Under the pieces are notes generated by a model. The model saw only the letters and a list, made by a program, of their open reading frames with translations. It had not been told where the DNA came from and searched no databases. The translations under genes and the position numbers were made by a program. From UBA6772 sp965183875 (GTDB lineage Bacteria > Bacteroidota > Bacteroidia > Flavobacteriales > UBA7430), in assembly GCA_965183875.1 (NCBI GenBank), contig CBCYMK010000019.1, positions 1 to 64,000 of the forward strand: DNA of 64,000 nt. Reading direction: 5' to 3'. This document shows positions 57,468-64,000 of this stretch, piece after piece. Every line of letters starts with the position of its first letter. Position 1 is the first letter of the stretch.

Positions 57468-58442
57468 ATGAAAAGAAGAGATTTTTTAAAGAGCACAGCC
57501 ATTGTAGCTGCAGGTACAGCACTAGCATCTTGTGAGGTAAAGACTGATGTTCATATAGGTAAATCATTAAAGAATGGTGGCTTACCAATTGTAATATCGA
57601 CATGGAATCATGGAATAGCAGCAAACGAAGCTGCTATGGCATTGATTGAAAATGGAGGTAGAGCACTAGATGCCGTAGAAGCGGGAGTGAGAGTCCCAGA
57701 ATCAGACCCAGAGATGATGTCGGTGGGCTACGGTGGTTTACCCGATAGAGATGGGCATGTTACTCTAGATGCTTGTATAATGGATGAAACCGGGAACTGC
57801 GGTTCTGTTTCGTATTTAGAGCACATAATGAACCCTATTTCTGTAGCACGTAAAGTAATGGAAGATACTCCACACGTAATGTTAAGTGGGAAAGGTGCTT
57901 ATGATTTTGCTATAGAAAAAGGTTTCAAAAAAGAAAACCTTTTAACTGAGAAGGCAGAAAAACGATGGAAGAAGTGGCTTGAGGAAAGTAAATACGAACC
58001 CATTATAAATATAGAAAACCACGATACCATTGGTTTATTGGCAATAGATAAAAAAGGTGATATTTCGGGTGCATGTACTACTTCTGGACTCGCTTGGAAA
58101 GTTCATGGTAGAGTAGGAGATTCTCCCATTATAGGTGCAGGAATGTACGTAGATAACGAAGTTGGTGGAGCAGTAGCTACCGGAGTTGGTGAAATGGTAA
58201 TGAAAACTTTAGGAACTTTCTTGATCGTAGAATTAATGCGTCAAGGAAGAAATCCACAAGAAGCTTGCGAAGAAGCCGTAAAACGAATTGTTGCAAAACA
58301 AGAATACAAGGATATGCAAGTAGGGTATTTGGCTATCGATAAAGAGGGGAATTACGGCGCTTATGCCATTCATCCAGGATTCAATTACGCACTTCATTTA
58401 GAGGGCGAAAATAAAATGCACGATGCTGAGTCATACGTATAA
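57468..58442 (+). CDS. N4-(beta-N-acetylglucosaminyl)-L-asparaginase
   Basis: 324 residues of an Ntn-hydrolase. The N-terminus MKRRDFLKSTAIVAAGTALASC has a twin-arginine motif and a lipobox, so it is probably exported folded and lipid-anchored. The autoprocessing site is NHDTIGLLAIDKKG, with Thr187 as the new N-terminal nucleophile. SGLAWKVHGRVGDSPIIGAGMYVDNEVGGAVATGVGE (in parts) forms the substrate pocket; the MYVDNEVG stretch points to glycosylasparaginase rather than plain asparaginase. It splits GlcNAc-Asn, the last linkage of N-glycans. It starts 8 bp after the GH92 gene. Confidence 0.92.
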   Translation: MKRRDFLKSTAIVAAGTALASCEVKTDVHIGKSLKNGGLPIVISTWNHGIAANEAAMALIENGGRALDAVEAGVRVPESDPEMMSVGYGGLPDRDGHVTLDACIMDETGNCGSVSYLEHIMNPISVARKVMEDTPHVMLSGKGAYDFAIEKGFKKENLLTEKAEKRWKKWLEESKYEPIINIENHDTIGLLAIDKKGDISGACTTSGLAWKVHGRVGDSPIIGAGMYVDNEVGGAVATGVGEMVMKTLGTFLIVELMRQGRNPQEACEEAVKRIVAKQEYKDMQVGYLAIDKEGNYGAYAIHPGFNYALHLEGENKMHDAESYV

Positions 58443-58462
58443 CAATTGTTAATTATCAAATA

Positions 58463-58490
58463 TTTGTCATCCTGAGCCTGTCGAAGGAAC
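58463..58490. repeat. GAGCCTGTCGAAG dispersed repeat
   Basis: GTCATCCTGAGCCTGTCGAAGG, here given in part as CTGAGCCTGTCGAAG, matches 30807-30821 and, with one change, 23083-23097. It sits in the 79-bp gap between the glycosylasparaginase and permease genes. Confidence 0.7.
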
Positions 58491-58521
58491 AATCTTCAAC
58501 TTTTAATCTTCAACTTATTCC

Positions 58522-60123
58522 ATGGAAAATAAAACAAACTATAATGCAGCGCTAGCAACCTTAGTAACTGTATTCTTCTTCTGGGGCTTTATTGCTGCAT
58601 CAAACGGTGTATTTATCCCTTTTTGTAAATCCTATTTTCACTTAGATCAATTTCAATCTCAGCTGATTGATTTTGCTTTTTATGGAGCTTATTATATAGG
58701 TGCTTTATTACTCTTTATTGTTTCAGGTTCTGTTAAAATGGACATCCTTAATAAATGGGGATTTAAAAATGGGATTGTTTACGGATTAGTACTTTCTGCC
58801 ATTGGTGCAGCTCTTATGATTCCAGCAATTACCATTGGTTCATTCGGACTTATTTTAGGAGCCTTATTTGTGGTTGCTTTAGGTTTCTCACTACAACAGA
58901 CATCAGCCAACCCTTTTGCTATTGCATTAGGAGATCCTGCTACAGGTTCTCATCGTTTAAATTTAGCGGGTGGAGTAAATTCATTCGGTACTGCAATCGG
59001 TCCTATTGTAGTTGCCTTAGCTCTTTTTGGTGCAGTTACTTATACAGATGATCAAATAGCAGGAATCGATTTATCTACGGTGAAAGTCCTTTATACAGCT
59101 GTTGGCGCTCTGTTTTTAGTAGCAGCTGCATTATTTATCTTCTCTAAAAAATTGCCGCAAGCAAAAGGTGATACTACATTTGTACAGGCACCTAAAGCTG
59201 TTAAAATACTTGGCTTTATTACTATTTCACTATTGGTTATTTTCTATTTCGTATTCGATCAATACAGAGGAGAAGTGGTGGATTCAAATTTCATTTTCCA
59301 ATTGATGATGGTAGCCTTGGTCATTATCGTCGGAGGTTTATTATTTGCTAATAAAAACGCCATTAAAAAGCCTGAAGGTTGGGGAGCTATGCAATACCCT
59401 CAATTGGTAATGGGAATGTTGGCTATATTCACCTATGTGGGTGTAGAAGTTACGATTCAAAGTAATTTAGGAGAGCTCTTAAAGTCTGCGGATTTTGGTG
59501 GATTCACCGATTCTGAAATTGCTCCTTTCATTTCTATGTATTGGGGCTCTCTAATGATTGGTCGTTGGGCAGGTGCAATTACCGTATTTAAGCCAGGGAA
59601 AACATTGAAAAATGTATTGTTAATTGTTGTTCCTTATATCGCTTTTGGCGTAGTATTATTTGTGAACCACGTAAGTAATAATGATGTAAGTGGCTTGTAT
59701 TTATACGGATGGAGCATCTTACTATTGATAGCTGGATTCTTCTTTGGACAAGAAAAACCTGCTAAAACCTTATTTATCTTCGGACTACTAGGTGCTTTAG
59801 CAATGTTAGTAGGTTTGTTCTCTACAGGAACAATTGCTTTGTATGCCTTTATGAGTGGTGGATTATTCTGTTCTATTATGTGGCCAAGTATTTTCTCTTT
59901 ATCTATTGCTGGATTAGGGAAATACACTTCACAAGGATCAGCCTTTTTAATTATGATGATTTTAGGTGGAGCGATTATACCACCAATTCAAGGAAAACTA
60001 GCCGACTTGTTTAATATCCACAATTCGTATTGGATTACGGTAGCATGTTTTGTCTACCTAATGTTCTTTGCTGTAAAGGTTAAGTCAGTATTAAAAGCAC
60101 AAGGAGTTGATTACGATGCCTAA
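58522..60123 (+). CDS. Sugar MFS permease (glucose/galactose/GlcNAc transporter type)
   Basis: 533 residues with about 12-14 transmembrane helices. The N-terminal TVFFFWGFIAASNGVFIPFCK, FQSQLIDFAFYGAYYIG and ALGFSLQQTSANPFAIALGDP are typical of the GluP/FucP/NagP group of MFS symporters. SMYWGSLMIGRWAGA is a conserved segment of the second half. The protein is ~100 residues longer than GluP, because of extra hydrophobic sequence in the middle (about 230-275). It overlaps the kinase gene by 8 bp. Context suggests it imports GlcNAc or mannose released in the periplasm. Confidence 0.88.
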   Translation: MENKTNYNAALATLVTVFFFWGFIAASNGVFIPFCKSYFHLDQFQSQLIDFAFYGAYYIGALLLFIVSGSVKMDILNKWGFKNGIVYGLVLSAIGAALMIPAITIGSFGLILGALFVVALGFSLQQTSANPFAIALGDPATGSHRLNLAGGVNSFGTAIGPIVVALALFGAVTYTDDQIAGIDLSTVKVLYTAVGALFLVAAALFIFSKKLPQAKGDTTFVQAPKAVKILGFITISLLVIFYFVFDQYRGEVVDSNFIFQLMMVALVIIVGGLLFANKNAIKKPEGWGAMQYPQLVMGMLAIFTYVGVEVTIQSNLGELLKSADFGGFTDSEIAPFISMYWGSLMIGRWAGAITVFKPGKTLKNVLLIVVPYIAFGVVLFVNHVSNNDVSGLYLYGWSILLLIAGFFFGQEKPAKTLFIFGLLGALAMLVGLFSTGTIALYAFMSGGLFCSIMWPSIFSLSIAGLGKYTSQGSAFLIMMILGGAIIPPIQGKLADLFNIHNSYWITVACFVYLMFFAVKVKSVLKAQGVDYDA

Positions 60124-61057
60124 TAAAAAAGTTGCCATAGGGGTAGATATAGGAGGAACAAATACAGTTTTTGGTTTGGTTGATGAACAAGGGAACTGTC
60201 TTGTGCAAGACTCAATTAAAACTACTGATTATCCTTTAATAGATGGTTTTGTAGCTCATGTTTCTAACTGTGTTAAAGAATTAATGTCTGTGCATTCAGA
60301 TGCAGAGGTTATCGGAATGGGGATAGGCGCACCAAATGGTAATTACTATACAGGTAGTATCGACTTTGCACCCAATCTTAAATGGGATGGTGTTATTCCA
60401 TTGGTTGACTTATTCTCTGCGCATTTCGATTTCCCCATTACATTAACAAATGATGCGAATGCCGCTGCAATTGGAGAGCGTATTTATGGTGCTGCAAAAG
60501 GAGTTGATGATTTTTTGATGGTTACACTTGGGACTGGATTAGGGTCAGGTTTTGTAGTGAATGGCAATTTAGTTTACGGCCACGATGGCTTTGCTGGCGA
60601 ATTAGGGCATACCATTGTCGAAAAAAACGGTCGTGATTGTGGTTGTGGTAGAAAAGGGTGTTTAGAAACCTACGCTTCGGCAAGTGGAATTGTTAGAACC
60701 GCTAAAGAGTTTTTGGAGAACTCTAATGAGAGTAGATTAGGTGACTTAAAAGAAATAACGAGTAAGTCTATTGCTGAAGCCGCATTAAAAGGAGATCAAT
60801 TGGCTTTGGATATTTTTGATTATACAGCGGAGAAACTAGGCTTTAGTTTGGCGAATACGGTGGCGTTAACAAGTCCAAAACTTATTGTATTGTTTGGTGG
60901 TTTGGCACAAGCTGGCGACCTCATCATAAAGCCAACAAAGAAGTATATGGAAGAGTATCTTCTAAATATTTATCAAAATAAAATAGAAATTTTACCCAGT
61001 AAATTAAAAGCTTCCGATGCCGCTATTTTGGGTGCTAGTGCTTTGGCTTGGGAGTAG
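60116..61057 (+). CDS. ROK-family sugar kinase (glucokinase/GlcNAc kinase type)
   Basis: 313 residues from ATG 60116, overlapping the permease stop by 8 bp; a TTG nine bases upstream is not needed. ATP-binding IGVDIGGTNTVFG, GIGAPNG, TNDANAAAIGE, GTGLGSGF and GELGHTIV, and the ROK zinc signature CGCGRKGCLE. The catalytic Asp is in NDAN. It phosphorylates the imported hexose (glucose, mannose or GlcNAc), and context favours GlcNAc or mannose. Translation is coupled to the permease. Confidence 0.9.
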   Translation: MPNKKVAIGVDIGGTNTVFGLVDEQGNCLVQDSIKTTDYPLIDGFVAHVSNCVKELMSVHSDAEVIGMGIGAPNGNYYTGSIDFAPNLKWDGVIPLVDLFSAHFDFPITLTNDANAAAIGERIYGAAKGVDDFLMVTLGTGLGSGFVVNGNLVYGHDGFAGELGHTIVEKNGRDCGCGRKGCLETYASASGIVRTAKEFLENSNESRLGDLKEITSKSIAEAALKGDQLALDIFDYTAEKLGFSLANTVALTSPKLIVLFGGLAQAGDLIIKPTKKYMEEYLLNIYQNKIEILPSKLKASDAAILGASALAWE

Positions 61058-61101
61058 CTTCCAGCCAACAGTAGTTAGTATTGAGCTAAAAAAACAATTC
61101 A

Positions 61102-63312
61102 ATGAGATTCATTCCACTACTTATAATTTCACTATTCATCTGTGCTTGTTCACAGGAAGAGAAAGAATATTCTACAATTATTCCTCAAGTACAGGAAGTT
61201 CAAAATTCAGCTACGTATTTCGACTTGAGTGATTTTAAACTTTATGCAACTACATATACGTTTGCTACTGCAGAATTATTGTCGTTGGAATTGGAGAAAC
61301 TTGATTACAAAATCGACAGCATTCTTCCATTTGAAGATCCTATTGAACTCAACAGTGTTAATCTGCTAATTGACACCACTTTAAATGATAATTCAGAATA
61401 CTACGAACTAACAATTAAAAAGGATTTTGTACTGATTAAAGGGGCAAGTCGAGAAGGTTTAATTCACGGAATCTATTCTCTAATTCAGTTAATTCCTCGG
61501 AGTAGTGGAATAGACGATTCAAAATTGGCTTGTGTAGGTATTAAAGATTTTCCGAAATTTAAATGGCGCGGATTGCTATTAGATTGTTGTCGGCATTTTA
61601 TGGAGGTAGATTTTGTGAAACGCTATATCGATTTACTTGCCTACCATAAGATGAACGTATTGCACTGGCATCTTACCGAGGATCAAGGTTGGAGAATTGA
61701 AATAAATCAATATCCCAAACTGACTGAAGTAGGATCCTGGCGAACGGAAAAAGACGGTTCTACTTACGGTGGTTTTTATACCCAAGAGCAAATTAAAGAG
61801 GTGATTGCATATGCATCACAAAGAGGGATAGCAGTAATTCCTGAAATAGAATTACCAGGGCATAGTGTGGCAGCATTAGCAGCTTATCCGCAGTATTCTT
61901 GTACTGGAGGTCCTTTTGAAGTAGAAACCGATTGGGGAGTTTTTAAAGATGTTTACTGTGCTGGTAATGACAGTACTTTTGCATTTCTTGAGAACATCTT
62001 AGATGAGGTCATTGAATTATTCCCATCAGAGTATATTCATATAGGAGGAGATGAATCACCTAAATTTCGCTGGGAACATTGTGCTAAATGTCAAAAACGT
62101 ATTGCTGACGAAGGTCATCATGATGAACATGAACTGCAATCGTATTTCATTCAAAGAATTGAGAATTACATTAATTCAAAGGGGAAGAAGCTTATTGGTT
62201 GGGATGAGATTTTAGAAGGTGGATTAGCACAAGGTGCTACCGTGCAATCGTGGAGAGGTTTTGAAGGTGCTGCTGAAGCAGCAAAAACTGGTCATGATGC
62301 AATTGTATCACCAACTTCTCATGCTTATTTCGATTATGGTTTAGAGGCTACAGATTTAGAGAAGGTATATTCTTTCAACCCAATACCTGAAGGATTAACA
62401 GATTTAGAATCCAAACACATTATTGGAGGTGAATGTAATATGTGGACCGAAAGAGCTCCTCAAAATACGATAGACTCTAAGGTGTTTCCTAGAATTCTAG
62501 CCATGTCAGAAGTCTTATGGAATTATCCTACAGAAAGAAACTATGATGCCTTTTACGACAGAGTGCAAAACCATTATAAGCGATTGGATCAATTAGGAGT
62601 AGATTACGGTTTAGAAACTATTCCAGTGCACTTCAACTCTGAGCATACAGATGGCGAGTTCAAAATCACTTTGAAACCCGGAACTAAAGATTTAGACATC
62701 CATTATCAAATCAATGAAAGCCAAGTATTTCAATACGATTCTACATTCTCAGTTACAGGAACCAATCAAATAAAAACTTGGGCAACTAAAGGTCTTAAAA
62801 CCTACGGAGAGGCTTTTGAAATAGATCTCTATCAGCATAAAGGATTAGAGGCTACTATTTCTGGATTAAACGAATATTACGTAGGGTATTCAGGTGGTGG
62901 TGATAATTGTATTGCTGATGGTCTCAGAGGAACTACAAACTTCAGAGATGGTCGTTGGCAAGGATATTCTGGACAAAACTTTACTGCAACTCTCAGCTTT
63001 GAAACAATTCAAAAGGTAGATTCTGTAATTACGTCTTTTTTCCAGTACAATCTGTCTTGGATATTTATGCCTACTAAAATTTCTATCTACACTTCTATAG
63101 ATGGTAAGAGCTATTATAATAGAGTCGAATTAAAACCTAAAATTTCTGATCGAGCAGAAGGAGAATTCTTTGAAGAGTTTGTACTAAACTTCCCAGAAGT
63201 GGAAGCCCAGTATATAAAAATTAAAGCAGAGAACTATGGCAAATGCCCAGACTGGCATCCTGCTGCAGGTTCTGATGCTTGGTTGTTTGTGGATGAGGTG
63301 AGGGTGTACTAA
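61102..63312 (+). CDS. GH20 beta-N-acetylhexosaminidase lipoprotein
   Basis: 736 residues. Signal MRFIPLLIISLFICAC (lipobox ICAC). An N-terminal GH20b domain (to about 150) precedes the TIM barrel, which has FKWRGLLLDCCRHFM, HWHLTEDQGWRIE and PEIELPGHSVAA. The catalytic pair is Asp317-Glu318 in YIHIGGDESPK. NMWTERAPQNTIDSKVFPR follows. A CHB_HEX-C-like module (about 510-580) and a discoidin-like domain complete the protein. The discoidin-like end resembles that of the GH92 enzyme upstream (both have GRWQGYSG/GSWQGYQG and SWIFMP/AWIFMP). It removes terminal GlcNAc or GalNAc from glycans. Confidence 0.93.
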   Translation: MRFIPLLIISLFICACSQEEKEYSTIIPQVQEVQNSATYFDLSDFKLYATTYTFATAELLSLELEKLDYKIDSILPFEDPIELNSVNLLIDTTLNDNSEYYELTIKKDFVLIKGASREGLIHGIYSLIQLIPRSSGIDDSKLACVGIKDFPKFKWRGLLLDCCRHFMEVDFVKRYIDLLAYHKMNVLHWHLTEDQGWRIEINQYPKLTEVGSWRTEKDGSTYGGFYTQEQIKEVIAYASQRGIAVIPEIELPGHSVAALAAYPQYSCTGGPFEVETDWGVFKDVYCAGNDSTFAFLENILDEVIELFPSEYIHIGGDESPKFRWEHCAKCQKRIADEGHHDEHELQSYFIQRIENYINSKGKKLIGWDEILEGGLAQGATVQSWRGFEGAAEAAKTGHDAIVSPTSHAYFDYGLEATDLEKVYSFNPIPEGLTDLESKHIIGGECNMWTERAPQNTIDSKVFPRILAMSEVLWNYPTERNYDAFYDRVQNHYKRLDQLGVDYGLETIPVHFNSEHTDGEFKITLKPGTKDLDIHYQINESQVFQYDSTFSVTGTNQIKTWATKGLKTYGEAFEIDLYQHKGLEATISGLNEYYVGYSGGGDNCIADGLRGTTNFRDGRWQGYSGQNFTATLSFETIQKVDSVITSFFQYNLSWIFMPTKISIYTSIDGKSYYNRVELKPKISDRAEGEFFEEFVLNFPEVEAQYIKIKAENYGKCPDWHPAAGSDAWLFVDEVRVY

Positions 63313-63313
63313 C

Positions 63314-63631
63314 TTACTTCTTTAAAGTTTTATCAGCTACTTTCTGAGCATCTTCACAATATTTATCTTCACCTTTTAATTTCCACTCACCGGTTTTTTC
63401 AATATAAAAACGAACCGTTTTTTCTACCACAACCTCGTAACCACCAAAAGAAGTTAATAGATTCTTTATCTCATCGTTATAGTCTGTACGGGTTAATTCA
63501 CCATCCATTACCAAATCCCACATCTTATTAATGCGTTTAGAAGTCTCCTTGTATTTAGGATTCTTGGTTTTATAAGCCATTAAAAAAAGTGAAAGGGCTT
63601 TTGCTTCTGGTGTAGGTTTTACTGTACTCAT
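63314..63631 (-). CDS. Small hypothetical cytosolic protein
   Basis: 105 residues, highly charged (Lys/Glu), no signal peptide or membrane segment. The first half is helical (KALSLFLMAYKTKNPKYKETSKRINKMWDLV). The second half has a strand-rich stretch ending VVEKTVRFYIEKTGEWKLKGEDKYC. No family recognised. It is convergent with the GH20 gene, one base apart. Confidence 0.6.
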   Translation of the reverse strand: MSTVKPTPEAKALSLFLMAYKTKNPKYKETSKRINKMWDLVMDGELTRTDYNDEIKNLLTSFGGYEVVVEKTVRFYIEKTGEWKLKGEDKYCEDAQKVADKTLKK

Positions 63632-63740
63632 CTTGTGTCTTTATTAGGTTTTGCAAATGTAAGCCAATATAGTATGTAATTGTTGTGAAATAATATATAT
63701 CTAATGATGAGTGTTATTAATTAATTTCCTTACTATTTCA

Positions 63741-63748
63741 TATATTTG
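63741..63748 (+). promoter_or_regulatory. Putative -7 box of the DUF1761 gene
   Basis: TATATTTG, 23 bp upstream of the ATG at 63772; exact match to TAnnTTTG. No clear -33 TTG. Confidence 0.45.
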
Positions 63749-63771
63749 AATCTAACCAAAAAAAGATAATT

Positions 63772-64000
63772 ATGATTCAGAATTGGTACATTATTTTCGT
63801 TGCGGCATTAGTGCCTATGGTAATGGGGTTTGTTTGGTACAACCCAAAGGTTATGGGAACTATTTGGATGGCAGAAACAGGTATGACAGAAGAGAAATCT
63901 GAGAAAACACATATGCCACTAGTATTTGGTCTGAGCTATTTGTTTAGCTGTATGATAGCCATAGCCTTATTGGTATTCACAATACACCAGATTCATGTGT
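63772..64000 (+). CDS. DUF1761 family membrane protein, 5' part
   Basis: The first 76 residues are seen; the gene runs off the window. MIQNWYIIFVAALVPMVMGFVWYNPKVMGTIWM (in parts) with the helix-then-G-F-V-W-Y-N-P pattern is typical of DUF1761, small proteins with four transmembrane helices. A second helix starts at SYLFSCMIAIALLVF. Function of the family is unknown. Confidence 0.75.
   Translation, partial: MIQNWYIIFVAALVPMVMGFVWYNPKVMGTIWMAETGMTEEKSEKTHMPLVFGLSYLFSCMIAIALLVFTIHQIHV

Overview
The window is AT-rich DNA from a member of the Bacteroidota, most likely the order Flavobacteriales. Several signs agree on this. Three large secreted proteins or proteases end in type IX secretion (Por-type or gliding-associated) C-terminal domains, and a fourth does too. 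There are TonB-dependent receptors with carboxypeptidase-regulatory-like N-termini, a DUF4249 lipoprotein and an OmpA/PD40 protein. Shine-Dalgarno sequences are essentially absent, and many genes are preceded by the Bacteroidota -7 box TAnnTTTG. In three places a TTG lies exactly or nearly 19 bp upstream of that box.

Layout. 1-4017 (+): 3' end of ffh, a frameshifted folD, an MscS-type channel, a small membrane protein and a GNAT acetyltransferase. 4019-6391 (-): ftsK. 6684-9314 (+): valS. 9394-11195: small lipoprotein, small membrane protein and an MqsR/MqsA-like toxin-antitoxin pair with a palindromic operator. 11225-16860 (-): cytochrome c maturation operon ccmB-ccmC-ccmD-ccmE-ccmF followed by a DUF2520 protein and kdsC. 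17150-22863 (+): two outer-membrane receptors and a DUF4249 lipoprotein. 23121-36793: T9SS cargo proteins (two type B, one M43 protease, one subtilase) interleaved with queE, an OmpA/PD40 protein, an HMG-CoA lyase and an ECF sigma factor. 36868-44794: mqnE, a di-haem peroxidase, an LPP20 lipoprotein, a YhiN-type flavoprotein, ferredoxin/LuxC and a purine nucleoside phosphorylase.

44861-47572 is the most unusual region. A tRNA operon (tRNA-Leu GAG and three tRNA-Lys UUU, minus strand, with a clear promoter) runs into five near-identical 375-bp tandem units plus a truncated sixth. Each unit carries a small GIY-YIG nuclease gene and ends by regenerating the last 20 nt of the tRNA-Lys gene. I interpret this as a minimal tRNA-targeting mobile element that has accumulated in tandem.

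48934-51165 (+): an SDR oxidoreductase, shikimate kinase, a candidate small RNA and cutC. 51152-63312 (+) looks like a catabolic locus for eukaryotic-type N-glycans: GH2 beta-mannosidase, GH92 alpha-mannosidase, glycosylasparaginase, sugar MFS permease, ROK kinase and GH20 hexosaminidase. It is interrupted by a GxxExxY (PD-(D/E)XK-like) gene sitting between two copies of a long CTCTGTG/CACAGAG repeat. The window ends in a DUF1761 membrane protein gene.

Intergenic regions near 1.7, 23, 30.5, 40, 54 and 58.5 kb are rich in dispersed repeats. Two short, promoter- and terminator-bounded stretches (44.9 kb and 50.3 kb) look like C-rich small RNAs.
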